Source: Streptomyces sp. NBC_00154
Lineage (GTDB): Bacteria; Actinomycetota; Actinomycetes; Streptomycetales; Streptomycetaceae
Assembly (NCBI RefSeq): GCF_026342835.1
Contig: NZ_JAPEMI010000001.1
Coordinates: forward strand, 7,508,501-7,572,500
Length of the DNA: 64,000 nucleotides
Direction: 5' to 3'
Each line of letters starts with the position of its first letter. Positions within the stretch are counted from its first letter, which is position 1. A program made the translations under genes and the position numbers. The notes below the pieces were generated by a model. That model saw only the letters and a program-made list of their open reading frames with translations, was not told the DNA's origin and searched no databases. Below are positions 34,165-43,796 of the stretch, piece by piece.

Positions 34165-35605
34165 TAGGGCTTGGTCAGGTCGGTTGTGGTGGTGCGTGTC
34201 CTGCAGGTCCGGTGTGGCGTTGAGAGTGTGTGACTCCGGACGAGATTGCTGTGGTGCGTGGCGAGTTGGAGACGTTCGCGGCGGAGGTGTTCGAGCCGTT
34301 TGCGCGAAAGGATCAGCGCCGGTGGGGGCAGGTATATCTGCGGGGGCTGCTGACCGACGGGCAGCGTAAGTCGGTCGAGCCGATGGCCGCCCGGCTCGGG
34401 GAGGACGGCAATCGTCAGGCACTGGCCAACTTCATCACCACCAGCCCCTGGGACCCCGCGCACATCCGGGCCCAGCTCGCCTGGCGGATGGAGGAGGCGA
34501 TCGGGCCGGAGGCCCTGGTCTTCGACGACACCGGGTTTTTGAAGGACGGGACCGCCTCGGCGTGTGTGTCGCGGCAGTACACCGGCACCGCGGGCAAGGT
34601 CACCAACTGCCAGGTCGGCGTCTCACTCCACCTCGCGTCCGACCACGCCTCGGCGGCGGTCAACTGGCGGCTGTTCCTGCCCGGGACATGGGATCCCGCC
34701 TCACCGAAGGCCGATGCGGGCAAGGTCGCCCGCCGTGCCGCCTGCGGCATCCCGGACGATGTCGGGCATGTGGAGAAGTGGCAGCTGGCCCTGGACATGC
34801 TCGACGAGACCCGCTCCTGGGGGATCGAGGTGCCGCTGGCCGTCGCGGACGCCGGATACGGCGATGCCGCCGCGTTCCGGCACGGACTGCAGGCCCGCGG
34901 CCTGAACTACGTGGTGGGGATCTCCCCACGCTGTCGGCCCAGCCCGCCGGCGCGGTGCCGGTGGCCGAGCCGTACTCGGGGTCCGGACGGCCGCCGGTGG
35001 CGAAGTATCCCGACAAGCCGCGGCCGGTGAAGGAGCTGGTCATCGCGGCGGGCCGGAAGGCGGCCAGGCCGGTGCAGTGGCGGGAGGGCTCCCGGCCCGG
35101 CACCGGCCGCTCGGGCCGCAAGCGGATGTACTCCCGCTTCGTGGCCTTGCGCATCCGGCCTGCCGGACGCGAGGTCCGCCAGGCCACCGACGGCCCGGAA
35201 CTGCCGGAGTGCTGGCTGCTGGCCGAATGGCCCGCCGGTGAGAGCGAGCCGGTGCAGTTCTGGCTGTCCGACCTGCCCTCCGGCATGCCTCTGACCACGC
35301 TGGTCCGGCTCGCCAAACTCCGCTGGCGCATCGAACACGACTACCGGGAGATGAAACAGGCCCTGGGACTTGCCCACTTCGAGGGCCGCACCTGGAACGG
35401 CTGGCACCACCACGTCACCCTCGTCTCCGTCGCGCACGCCTTCTGCACCCTGCAACGACTGGCCCGGGCCCCAAAAGACGCGGCGCCGGCCTGAGCCTCT
35501 ACCAGGTCGTCCGCGAGCTGCAGATACTCCTCGCCCTCTGGACCGGTGCCTGCCCCACCTGCCACCGCAACATACCCACACCGATACGAACCTGACCAAG
35601 CCCTA
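34165..35605 (+). mobile_element. IS701-type insertion sequence
   Basis: 1441 bp with terminal inverted repeats of at least 16 bp (TAGGGCTTGGTCAGGT at the left, its complement at the right) and a CTAG target duplication at 34161-34164 and 35606-35609. It carries one transposase frame broken by two single-base deletions. CTAG fits the YTAR target known for IS701 elements. Confidence 0.87.
34230..35595 (+). pseudogene. IS701-family transposase, two frameshifts
   Basis: Frame 1 (from GTG 34230) runs about 230 meaningful codons with VFDDTGFLKDG (first catalytic Asp), AVADAGYGD (second) and NYVVGIS. At the C-run 34924-34927 one base is missing and homology continues in the next frame (SAQPAGAVPVAEPY to WRIEHDYREMKQALGLAHFE, the catalytic Glu region). 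Near 35485 another base is missing and the end SLYQVVRELQILLAL is in the third frame, stopping at 35593-35595 inside the right terminal repeat. All DDE residues are present; the gene is inactive unless frameshifting occurs. Confidence 0.85.
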
Positions 35606-35669
35606 CTAGGTACCCGGCCTCGGCGCCCAGGGCGGCGACGCAGGCCGCCTTGTCAGGAGGCAGAGTCCT

Positions 35670-37196
35670 ATGAGCCGAGGCGGAGAAGCAGTCACCGGAA
35701 CAGTCACGACAAAGGTCCCCGCGAGACTGGACCGCCTGCCGTGGTCGCGATGGCACTGGATGATCGTGATCGGCCTGGGCACTGTCTGGATCCTCGACGG
35801 CCTGGAAGTCACCGTCGTCGGGAACATCGCCGGCCGGCTCTCCGAAGCCGGCAGCGGCCTGCCGATCAGCAGCGCTCAGGTCACGGGCGTCGCGGCAGCG
35901 CTCTACGTGGCGGGCGCCTGCTCCGGCGCTCTCTTCTTCGGCTGGCTCACGGACCGTCACGGCCGTAAGAAGCTCTTCCTGATCACTCTCACCGTCTACC
36001 TCGCGGCGACCGCGCTCACCGCCATCTCCTTCTCCGTCTGGTGGTTCTTCCTCTTCCGCTTCCTGACCGGGTTCGGTATCGGCGGCGAGTACGCGGCCAT
36101 CAACTCCGCCATCGACGAGCTGATCCCCAGCAGGTTCCGGGGCCGCGTCGACCTGATCATCAATGGCAGTTACTGGCTGGGTGCGATGGGTGGTGCTCTC
36201 CTGTCGGTCCTCGCACTCGATACCGACATCTTCCCCAAGGATGTCGGCTGGCGGCTGACGTTCGCCCTCGGCGTCGTTCTGGGACTGGTCATCCTTCTGG
36301 TACGCCGTCATGTGCCGGAAAGCCCGCGGTGGATGTTCATCCACGGACAGTCCGAGGGGGCGGAGAAGCTCGTCGACGAGGTGGAAAGGGAGATCGAGGA
36401 GGAGACGGGCCGCCCGCTCCCCGAGGCGGAGAGCGAGATCACTGTCGAACAGCGACGCAGCGTCGGCTTCATCGAGATCGGGAAGACCGTCTTCCGTGAC
36501 TATCCCAAGCGTGCGACGCTCGGCTTCGCGCTCTTCGTCGGACAGGCGTTCCTCTACAACGCGATCACTTTCGGCTTCGGCTCGATCCTGGTCACGTTCT
36601 TCGACGTCTCCACCGGAACAACCGGCTACTTCTTCGCCGCCATCGCGTTCTGCAACTTCCTGGGCCCCCTGCTCCTGGGCCGTCTCTTCGACACCTGGGG
36701 CCGCCGGCCGATGATCGCGGGGACCTACATCCTCTCCGGAGCCTTGCTGTTCCTCACTGCCTGGCTGTTCGATGCCGGACGGCTCGACGCCATCACGATG
36801 ACGCTGTGCTGGTGCGTCGTCCTCTTCTTCGCGTCGGCGGGTGCGAGTTCGGCCTACCTCACGGTCAGTGAGATCTTCCCGATGGAGACACGAGCCATGG
36901 CGATCGCCTTCTTCTACGCCATCGGGACGGCGACCGGCGGTATCTCCGGCCCCCTGCTCTTCGCGGGCCTGACACAGAGCGGAGTCGTCGGGGACGCCGC
37001 TCTCGCGTTCAGTGTGGGGGCGGCCCTGATGGTGATCGCGGGCCTGGTGGCCGTCTTCTTCGCAGTGGCCGCAGAACAGAAGCCGCTGGAACATATCGCT
37101 GCGCCGCTTTCGGCGGTCACGTCACAGGACCGCGCTCTGCGCCACGCAGCCGACGAGAAGAAGCCGGGGTCCCCGCCGGGCGCACCAGCGGGGTGA
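35670..37196 (+). CDS. MFS transporter, sugar-porter-like
   Basis: 508 residues with GGAGG upstream of ATG 35670. Twelve helices are predicted. GWLTDRHGRKKLF (motif A after helix 2), RFLTGFGIGGEYAAINSAI, PESPRWMFIHGQ (PESPRWL-type motif after helix 6), RLFDTWGRRPMI (second motif A) and SEIFPMETRA are signatures of the sugar/metabolite:H+ symporter group. A long acidic loop (EKLVDEVEREIEEETGR) follows helix 6. N-terminal 25 residues are polar. Probably imports a sugar or organic acid. It lies between two IS elements, 61 bp from the IS701 element. Confidence 0.9.
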   Translation: MSRGGEAVTGTVTTKVPARLDRLPWSRWHWMIVIGLGTVWILDGLEVTVVGNIAGRLSEAGSGLPISSAQVTGVAAALYVAGACSGALFFGWLTDRHGRKKLFLITLTVYLAATALTAISFSVWWFFLFRFLTGFGIGGEYAAINSAIDELIPSRFRGRVDLIINGSYWLGAMGGALLSVLALDTDIFPKDVGWRLTFALGVVLGLVILLVRRHVPESPRWMFIHGQSEGAEKLVDEVEREIEEETGRPLPEAESEITVEQRRSVGFIEIGKTVFRDYPKRATLGFALFVGQAFLYNAITFGFGSILVTFFDVSTGTTGYFFAAIAFCNFLGPLLLGRLFDTWGRRPMIAGTYILSGALLFLTAWLFDAGRLDAITMTLCWCVVLFFASAGASSAYLTVSEIFPMETRAMAIAFFYAIGTATGGISGPLLFAGLTQSGVVGDAALAFSVGAALMVIAGLVAVFFAVAAEQKPLEHIAAPLSAVTSQDRALRHAADEKKPGSPPGAPAG

Positions 37197-37714
37197 CGCC
37201 CCCTCAGGCAGACGATCCAGCGACCCGGCGCTCGCACCTGGCTCCGTCCGCATCGTCCTGGGAACGGGTCGTCGCCGGACATCGACGGCCACGTAATTCC
37301 CCACCAGCAGCACCAACCTTCCCGCCCAAACGTTCGAGCGGAAGGTGCCGCCTCAAGCGCCTACGGCGCGGCGCTGACTCGGCTCGGTCCCACCAGCCTT
37401 CGCCGGTCTGCCGGCGCTGCACCCCTTCCAGGAAGCCCCAGGGCCTGTCCGCGGGAACCGGGGCGGCTCCGACGCCCGCGACCATCCACACGGTGCCGCG
37501 CTGCGGTCCCTGCTACGCCCTCACCATGACCAAGCGCCTCAACTGCTCCCCGCACCCGCGGGGATGGCGGGCAACCGACGAAGCCCGCCGGGCCCTTGTG
37601 CGCGCCACCGAGTTCACCTACCAGGCACGACCCAAGATCCCCGAGCAGGCCTCACGTTCCCGAACTGGGAACCCACTGCCTCGTCAGAGACGACGAACAC
37701 GCCGCGAACACGCC
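37197..37714. other. Intergenic left of the IS1182 element
   Basis: About 518 bp without a supported gene. A plus frame is open for 178 codons but has low-complexity Arg/Pro composition and no family features. It is the native downstream flank of the F420-reductase-like gene before insertion of the IS1182 element. Confidence 0.45.
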
Positions 37715-37718
37715 CTAG

Positions 37719-39426
37719 AAGACTCATGAAGATCTTGGGTTCTGGCCCTGCCGCGTGAGCGGCAGGGCCAGACTCGTCTTGTGGCGATGGGCGAGTGGAT
37801 CGGCGAGAGCGTCGGGCCGGACGTGTGGGAGACGTGTCGGGATCTGATTCCGGCTGGGAGTGTGTTCGCGTTCTTGGCCGAGCATCGAGGTCGGCTGTTT
37901 CCGGCTGAAATGTTCGCGGACATGTATCCGTCGGCGAACGGGCGGCCCAGTATGCCGCCGCAGATCCTGGCCGCCGTAATCACGCTGCAGGCCCTGCACG
38001 GGCTGTCGGACTTTGAGACGGTCCAAGAACTGCGGTGCGACCTGCGGTGGAAGGCCGCGTGCGGACTGGGCCTGCACGACATGGCGTTCGATCCGTCGCT
38101 GCTGGCCTACTTCCGCCGCCGACTGGCCCGTTCCGCCCGGCCGAACCGGGTGTTCGAGGCCGTGCGTGAGGTGGTGAAGGCAACCGGGGTCCTGAAGGGC
38201 AAGCACCGCCGGGCGCTGGACTCCACCGTGCTGGACGACGCGGTCGCCACTCAGGACACGGTCACCCAACTCATCGCCGCCGTCCGGGCAGTGATCCGCG
38301 AGGTTCCCGGTGCCGAAACGGTCGCCGCCGCCCAGTGCACCGCCCACGACTACACCGACCCGGGCAAACCGAAGATTGCCTGGAACGATGAACAGGCCCG
38401 CGCCGAGCTGGTCGACGCGCTGGTCACGGACGCGCTGCGGCTACTGGGCCACCTGCCCGACCAACAACTCGGCGAGAAAGCCGCGAACGCGGTGGGCATC
38501 CTGGCCCTGATCGCCGGCCAGGACGTCGAGCCCGCCGATGAATCCGACGGCCGCGACGGCCGCTGGCGCATTACGCGGGGCACCGCCCCAGGCCGGATGG
38601 TCTCCACCGTCGATCCGGAAGCCCGGCACGTCCACAAGACCCGCAGCCACCAGCAGGACGGCTTCAAGGCCCACTTGGCCATCGAGCCCGAGACCGGCTT
38701 ATACACCGCCGTCGCCCTGCGGCCCGGCGCCGGGCCCGAGCACCACGAGGCGGCCGTCGGCCTGGACCTGCTCGCCGACGAGGACACCCCGGTGGACGCC
38801 TTCGGCGACACCGCCTACTCCACCGGCGACGCCCGCCAGGCCCTCCACAAGGCCGGGCACCAACTCTTCCTCAAACCCGCCCCGCTGCGGCCGGCCGTCC
38901 CTGGCGGCTTCACCCTCGACGACTTCACGATCGACACCACCGCCGCCACCGTGACCTGCCCCGCCGGACACACCGTCGGCCTGTCCGAGCCCGGTGGCCG
39001 ACACCACCAGCGCAAGGCCACCTTCAAGGATCTGTGCACCGGATGCCCCTTGCGCCAGCGGTGCACCAAAGCCAAGGCCGGACGCATCCTGACCATCCGC
39101 CCGCACCACGACCTCCAAGCAGCCGCCCGCCACCAGGCTGCCACCGACCCCGCCTGGCAGGCCGACTACCGCCGCTGGAGACCCCCGGTCGAACGCACCG
39201 TCGCTTGGCTCGTCCACCACGGCAACCGCAAACTCCGCTACCGCGGCACCCTCAAGAACGACGCCTGGCTCCACACCCGAGCCGCCGCCCTCAACCTCCG
39301 CCGACTGATCAACCTCGGACTCACCCACACCAGCGGAGCCTGGCACCTCGCCCCGGCCAGCGCATGACCAAAGGGGCCGCCGGCCTAGCGGCCGGACAGC
39401 CCCTCACCAAGATCTTCATGAGTCTT
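37719..39426 (+). mobile_element. IS1182-type insertion sequence, intact
   Basis: 1708 bp. Terminal inverted repeats start AAGACTCATGAAGATCTTG and match at least 19 bp at the right end. CTAG is duplicated at 37715-37718 and 39427-39430. Internal hairpins follow both ends (CTGGCCCTGCCGC with its complement at 37742-37771). Contains one complete transposase gene. Confidence 0.92.
37781..39367 (+). CDS. IS1182-family transposase
   Basis: 528 residues from GTG 37781. N-terminal DUF772-like domain (FPAEMFADMYPSANGRPSMP; LRWKAACGL; FDPSLLAYFRRRL), first catalytic Asp in ALDSTVLDDA, second in DAFGDTAYSTGD and catalytic Glu in RWRPPVERTVAWLVHHGNRK. CxxC pairs (CTGCPLRQRC) sit before the Glu as in this family. 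Uninterrupted, so the element may be active. Confidence 0.95.
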   Translation: MAMGEWIGESVGPDVWETCRDLIPAGSVFAFLAEHRGRLFPAEMFADMYPSANGRPSMPPQILAAVITLQALHGLSDFETVQELRCDLRWKAACGLGLHDMAFDPSLLAYFRRRLARSARPNRVFEAVREVVKATGVLKGKHRRALDSTVLDDAVATQDTVTQLIAAVRAVIREVPGAETVAAAQCTAHDYTDPGKPKIAWNDEQARAELVDALVTDALRLLGHLPDQQLGEKAANAVGILALIAGQDVEPADESDGRDGRWRITRGTAPGRMVSTVDPEARHVHKTRSHQQDGFKAHLAIEPETGLYTAVALRPGAGPEHHEAAVGLDLLADEDTPVDAFGDTAYSTGDARQALHKAGHQLFLKPAPLRPAVPGGFTLDDFTIDTTAATVTCPAGHTVGLSEPGGRHHQRKATFKDLCTGCPLRQRCTKAKAGRILTIRPHHDLQAAARHQAATDPAWQADYRRWRPPVERTVAWLVHHGNRKLRYRGTLKNDAWLHTRAAALNLRRLINLGLTHTSGAWHLAPASA

Positions 39427-40089
39427 CTAGGCCCGGAAGTCCGACCTGCGCTCGGGTGAGGCGTCAGCGAGAGCCTTCGTCACGCCGTCGACGTCGGCGC
39501 GGAGCCCGTAGACCGGGCTGCCGGGCTGCTGGCGCCAGGAGTCGTCGATGCCGCCGGCGTCGACGGTGTCGAAGCCGAGTTCATCGATCAGAGCGCGGAC
39601 CCTCGCCTTGGCGGTCTCGTCGTCCGAGGCGACGGGCAGCGCGATCCGCTCGGGGTGCCCGGCCGGCCGCGGCATGGCGAGGATGTCCTGGGCGAGGGTG
39701 CCGTTGAACGCCTTGACGACCGGATGGCCGAGGTTCTGCTCGGTCCAGCGGCTCTCGGTCAGGCCGTCGTCCTCGATCGCGGCGATCCGTCCGTCGCGCT
39801 CCTTGGGGTAGTAGTTGCCGGTGTCGATGACGGCGAACCCCTCGGCCGCGCCGTCGAAGAGGCCGGAGGGCAGGCCGGGGACCCTCCTGAGCGGGATGGT
39901 CACCACGACGATTTCCGCGCCGCGGGCGGCTTCGGCGGCAGTGACCGGGGTGGCACCGGTCTCCTCGGCCAGGTCGGCCAAGGTCTCAGGGCCACGGGAG
40001 TTGGCCACGGACACGTCGTGCCCGAGCGCGGTGAGGCGACGGGTGAGATTGCCGCCGATATTGCCTGCTCCGATGATGCCGATCTTCAT
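39427..40089 (-). CDS. F420-dependent NADP reductase-like protein
   Basis: 220 residues: MKIGIIGAGNIGGNLTRRLT Rossmann motif, SRGPETL, IVVVTIPLRRVPGLP, DTGNYYPKERDG and KAFNGTLAQDIL are typical of the F420_oxidored family (NADP oxidoreductase coenzyme F420-dependent-like). It would transfer hydride between F420 and NADP, or act as a related NAD(P)-binding reductase. GGGCAG lies before ATG 40089. Its TAG stop is part of the CTAG target duplication of the IS1182 element, so the insertion left the reading frame intact. Confidence 0.87.
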   Translation of the reverse strand: MKIGIIGAGNIGGNLTRRLTALGHDVSVANSRGPETLADLAEETGATPVTAAEAARGAEIVVVTIPLRRVPGLPSGLFDGAAEGFAVIDTGNYYPKERDGRIAAIEDDGLTESRWTEQNLGHPVVKAFNGTLAQDILAMPRPAGHPERIALPVASDDETAKARVRALIDELGFDTVDAGGIDDSWRQQPGSPVYGLRADVDGVTKALADASPERRSDFRA

Positions 40090-40670
40090 GAGCTGCCCTT
40101 CGAGAGTGGTTCGGTGTCCGGCGTCGGCATCCAGCGTCGGTCAGACGGGGCTGCTGAGCGCGTCGAACTCGCCGTCGGTGAGGGTGATGAGCGCGGACAC
40201 CGGTGTGCGCCGAGGACGCCGGCCGCGCGGGGCCTGCCCCAGGGCCTGTCCGGCCGTTCATGTGACTACTTCACATCCGGATGGTTGTTGTGGACATGGG
40301 GCGAGGCGATCCGACGGATGCCGAGTGGGAACGGCTGAGGCCGTTCCTGCCGGAAGGTTGCGGTCGTTCGTAGCTGTTGATGTCGGAGGTGAATGTCAGC
40401 GGAACGGCATCGGGCGGTCCGCGAGCCGGCTCATCCGGCTGAGTAGCCCCCAGTCGTGCACCGACGAGGCGGGAAGCGATCAGCTCGTCCGCCGCCGGCA
40501 CGGATGCTGCGAGGTGCGGTCTTCTGCTCACTTGGTCGGAGCCTGTCGGACGACTGGACGAAGACCGCGTCGGCGGTGTGATCTACGAACGAATCCCGTC
40601 CGGGCTCCGCGCCTGGAGCGTCCTGCATCACGGCAGAGCCGCATGCAGATCGACCGTGCACTTCGGGTTG
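40090..40670. other. Intergenic with gene fragments
   Basis: Near 40140-40210 a minus frame reads VSALITLTDGEFDALSSPV then stops; it looks like the end of a lost gene. 40281-40373 holds an IS5-type scrap (listed separately). The remainder to 40670 has no supported gene. Confidence 0.4.
40281..40373 (+). pseudogene. IS5-type transposase N-terminal scrap
   Basis: MVVVDMGRGDPTDAEWERLR then PFLPEG, the usual first codons of a Streptomyces IS5-type transposase, followed by TAG at 40371-40373. Confidence 0.6.
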
Positions 40671-40940
40671 TCAGCTGAGCCAGTGGCGCCAGCGAGCTGC
40701 CGGCGGCTCGCAACGTCCTGACGCGACCAGGTCCTGGTAGGCACGTTCGTCCAATTCACCCCAGGTCACTTCCTCCCCGCCCTCGGGGAGCGGCTGTCCG
40801 TCACCGTCAGCAAATGCGGAAACAGTGACCTCGCAGTCAGGAGGACGTACGGTCTGGGTGGCGTACCACCCAAACGCAACGACGGCGACGACGGAGCAGG
40901 CCAGCAGTATTCGGCCGCGATGGTTGTTCACCAGCCGCAT
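40671..40940 (-). CDS. Small membrane-anchored protein
   Basis: 89 residues from ATG 40940 (MRLVNNHRGRILLACSVVAV), one N-terminal helix and a polar outside domain with Cys in PPDCEV and SGRCEP. The frame is open to 40985, but the extra residues are basic and precede the helix. Family unknown. Confidence 0.55.
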   Translation of the reverse strand: MRLVNNHRGRILLACSVVAVVAFGWYATQTVRPPDCEVTVSAFADGDGQPLPEGGEEVTWGELDERAYQDLVASGRCEPPAARWRHWLS

Positions 40941-40992
40941 CGTAGGACACCCGTACGACTTCCCACCTCGGGTGCCGCCCGCCAACTACTGT

Positions 40993-41019
40993 CCTGAGTC
41001 AGAGATTCTCCGACTCAGG
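40993..41019 (-). terminator. Hairpin after lipoprotein gene
   Basis: CCTGAGTC and GACTCAGG pair, with GAGA/TCTC pairing inside. It lies 4 bp after the lipoprotein stop (41023, minus strand). Confidence 0.65.
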
Positions 41020-41022
41020 TAA

Positions 41023-41397
41023 CTAGCGGGTCAGCGTCTCGAAGCCGACATCTCCGCAGTACTGCACGATGCGCCCCTCCGCCTCGGAGTCACTGTTGTT
41101 CATCGCTGCCACCGTCGCCTCCGCCAAGGTGCGGCCTCCGCCGACGGCCTCGTCCCGGAGCGGTCGCATCGCGAGGAAGGCGTCCTGAGCGACGGCCCCG
41201 ACCTCGTCGTACCCTGACGACTCCGGCGTGTCCGTGCCCGCCGCGTTCCGCGCCTTCTGCCACGCCCCCAGCTGCGTGCAGTAGTTCTCCCGCTGCGCGG
41301 TCAGCCGCTCCTCGTCCTTGGCCTCGGACGAGGAACACCCCGCCGCCACCGTCACCAGGGCGAGGACCGGGACTATCGCCTTAAGTACACGCACCAC
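41023..41397 (-). CDS. Small lipoprotein
   Basis: 124 residues. Signal MVRVLKAIVPVLALVTVAAG with Cys 21 (VAAGCSSS) is a clear type-II lipobox. Mature part is helical, with Cys at YCTQL and YCGDV that may pair. Similar small lipoproteins are common in Streptomyces; function unknown. Confidence 0.75.
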   Translation of the reverse strand: MVRVLKAIVPVLALVTVAAGCSSSEAKDEERLTAQRENYCTQLGAWQKARNAAGTDTPESSGYDEVGAVAQDAFLAMRPLRDEAVGGGRTLAEATVAAMNNSDSEAEGRIVQYCGDVGFETLTR

Positions 41398-41753
41398 GTT
41401 GCCCCCGGCTGAAACTGCGCCCGATCGTCCCTGTCACCTGCAACTCAGGCAGCAGGATACCCGCGTGGGATACCCGGGGAATCTCCCCAGCAGTACTGCC
41501 CTGTTGCTGACCGGCTACGGACTCTCGGCCTGGTTGCCCGCTGCCGCAGCGCCTCCGGTGAACTGTCATCTCCGGTCCCGCACAGCAGCCGCTGCCGCCT
41601 CGAATCGGCCGAGCCCGACGTGCGGACGACCGACCGACAGCGAGGGTCCTTGGGATCGGACGAGGGCACCATGACTCGCTGAGCGGTGCTGCTGCGACTC
41701 GCTGAGCGGTGCTGCTGCGCAGCATTCGCATGACGTTGCCAGTCGTCGCCGTA
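41398..41753. other. Intergenic with a 23-bp tandem duplication
   Basis: No supported gene. GACTCGCTGAGCGGTGCTGC plus three bases is repeated exactly in tandem at 41673-41695 and 41696-41718, just before the large inverted repeat. Confidence 0.6.
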
Positions 41754-42119
41754 GAGGGTTCACAACTGCTGGGCACACAAGCCGCTTTGGCAAACATGGG
41801 CACGATTGAGTGAACGGTGTGACGGTCTGTGGGCATGGCTGGCGGGGTGTGCGTAATGTTCTCGGTGCGATCTGGGACGCCGGGTGTGGCGTCAGCGGTC
41901 GGGGCCCCCGTGTCACCAGCGAGATGGTTCGGGGCCTCCCCGTCGCCTCTGGCTACACCCATATGGCCAGGTCGTGAGGGATTCCGCCCACTTGGGACGG
42001 ACCGCATACGGGATATGCGTCGCCGACCGGGACGCGAAAGCGGAGGACCAGCGCGCCCAAAACCGTTCGGGGCGCGCCGGTGAGCCAGGACTCACTCCTG
42101 CTCACTGCCCAGGAACGGT
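41754..42119 (+). repeat. 366-bp inverted repeat, left copy
   Basis: Matches the complement of 61577-61943 with scattered substitutions and a few single-base indels. It ends with what looks like the first 13 codons of an ORF ((M/V)SQDS(L/P)LLTAQER, GTG here at 42080). Differences in these codons are largely synonymous, suggesting the copies once led a real gene that is now truncated in both. Confidence 0.8.
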
Positions 42120-42309
42120 GCGCATCACCTCGTTTCCCATCCCTGCGGCCGGCAAGGCGCGCAGCCGTGGCCGGGAGACCACGCGCAGAGCCCAGTCGGC
42201 AGCCCGGTGGCGGTCTTGCCAGGCAGGTTCCTGGGGCGGACACGACCGTCGCACTGGTGATCGCCGGGAGCAACAACTCCTGCTCAGGAACCGACCGCTG
42301 AGCGCGGAG

Positions 42310-42330
42310 CGCCGCGCCGCGGGCGCGGCG
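42310..42330 (-). terminator. GC hairpin after TetR gene
   Basis: CGCCGCGCC and GGCGCGGCG pair perfectly around GCG, 80 bp beyond the TetR stop on the minus strand. Confidence 0.55.
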
Positions 42331-42409
42331 GGAGGGCCGGGGGTGGGGATGGGCAGCGGGCGGCCCGCGCCCTGATGGCGTCGGCCCTGGGGCAGTGGGA
42401 TGCGTTCGG

Positions 42410-42988
42410 TCAGGCCTTCACGGGCGTGCGCTTGAGCCGCGCGGCGACCGTCTGCAGAAGCTGATCGGAGAGTTCGGGGTCGGCAACCGCCCGCGACATC
42501 AGCAGGGCGCCGACCATCGCACTCAGCGTGAGCATGGCGTCGGCCTGCACCTCATCGGAGTCGCCGCCCGCCGTCTCGCTGATGAGTTCCAGATAGCCTC
42601 GCACCTGCTTTTCGTACGCCTCCTTCATCTCGGCTTCGCCGCGCCCTGCCGAGGCGCCGAGCGTCACCACTGCGCAGCCCGTTCCGGGAGTATCACGGTG
42701 GCGGGCGCTGAGGTAGGAGTCGATCAGTCCCGTGCGGGGCTCCTCGCGGTTCCGACGGGCGGCGTCCGCCATCTTGCTCTCCCCATCGGCCAGGGCGAGG
42801 GCCGCAGCCTGATTCATCAGGTCGTCGCGCGAGGCGAAGTGCTTGTAGAACCCGCCGTGGGTCAGACCGGCCTCGTTCATCAGCTCCGCGACGCCCGGGC
42901 GGGTCAGCCCCTCCTCGCGGATACGGCGAGCGGCGATCCGTAGGACCCGCTCACGCGACTCCGCCTTGGCTGCCTGGGAGTGACCCAT
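42410..42988 (-). CDS. TetR-family regulator
   Basis: 192 residues from ATG 42988 (MGHSQAAKAESRERVLRIAA); the frame is open to 43087 but that would include the operator. HTH: PGVAELMNEAGLTHGGFYKHFASRDDL (about 30-56). Cys in TGCAVVTLGA mid-protein is typical of the NemR/LfrR-like group that senses electrophiles through Cys. GTGGATGACGGTCATCATAC lies 42 bp upstream, and matching sites occur before the two neighbouring transcription units. Confidence 0.92.
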   Translation of the reverse strand: MGHSQAAKAESRERVLRIAARRIREEGLTRPGVAELMNEAGLTHGGFYKHFASRDDLMNQAAALALADGESKMADAARRNREEPRTGLIDSYLSARHRDTPGTGCAVVTLGASAGRGEAEMKEAYEKQVRGYLELISETAGGDSDEVQADAMLTLSAMVGALLMSRAVADPELSDQLLQTVAARLKRTPVKA

Positions 42989-43029
42989 TTCAAGACCTCC
43001 CGATCTGCGACAGACTGCACCGAGCAAAT

Positions 43030-43049
43030 GTGGATGACGGTCATCATAC
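43030..43049. promoter_or_regulatory. TetR operator, site 1
   Basis: GTGGATGACGGTCATCATAC, with GATGAC/GTCATC arms around one base. Same consensus as sites at 44006 and 44057-44107. Confidence 0.82.
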
Positions 43050-43346
43050 ATCCTGATCGGGAATGCAGCCTCCCTCGCGACGGTCACGAGCGCACCATCC
43101 GACGCTCACGCTGTTGCTCGGGTGGGGTGACTGCGTTCAGGCACCCGGCGGCGAGGCCCGGCCGAGTCCGGTCCGGCAGGGCGAGGAGTGCGATTCGGCC
43201 GGGCCGGTGCCGCCTTGAGTGATCCACGCACCCACTCGTGCTCCCGGGCTGTCGCGCCGGCCGCGGCCGCACAGCGGTGAAGCCGAGGGTGCCTCGGACG
43301 CCTCACACACGCCATCCGGTACACGCGAAGTGCGACGGGGTGACCG
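43050..43346. other. Intergenic between regulator and lipocalin-like gene
   Basis: About 297 bp without a supported gene. Arg/Pro-rich frames only. Confidence 0.4.
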
Positions 43347-43796
43347 TCACTGCGCGCGCTTCCAGATGAGGACGCCCGTGCGGCGGGCGCCCCGGATCAG
43401 GGCGGGCTCGGGCAGGGTCAGCCGGAGCCTGTTGCCGTCCCAGTCGGCGACCCGGGCCAGGGTGGTGCCCACCCAGTTGGGAAACAGGCTGAGTTCGACG
43501 TGGTGGACCACGAAGTCGTCTTCGGGAACCTCGTAGGTCCCTCCATAGGCCATATAGCCGTCGGCCGCCGTGGCCAGTTCCTCGGGCAGCCCCTCCTCGA
43601 GGCGCCCCTGTCGGAAACGGGGCCGCAGCGGACGCATGATCTGGGCCGACATGTGGCCACTGGGTGTGTACGTGATGAGGCCCTGGGGCTGCGGGCCGAA
43701 GGGCTCGATGACGTTGCCGTCGTCGACGGCGGTGGCCTTGTACGACACCAGGCGCCAGGCGCCGACAAGGGCCTTGCGCAGTTCATCGGGATTCAT
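43347..43796 (-). CDS. Lipocalin-like domain protein
   Basis: 149 residues from ATG 43796 (MNPDELRKALVGAWRLVSYK). LVGAWRLVSY at the start, PFGPQPQGLITYTPSGHMSA and AYGGTYEVPEDDFVVHHVEL are typical of the lipocalin-like (Lipocalin_5) family of small actinobacterial and fungal proteins thought to bind or transform hydrophobic ligands. The longer frame to 43943 lacks homology. Operator site 2 (44006) lies 210 bp upstream. Confidence 0.82.
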   Translation of the reverse strand: MNPDELRKALVGAWRLVSYKATAVDDGNVIEPFGPQPQGLITYTPSGHMSAQIMRPLRPRFRQGRLEEGLPEELATAADGYMAYGGTYEVPEDDFVVHHVELSLFPNWVGTTLARVADWDGNRLRLTLPEPALIRGARRTGVLIWKRAQ

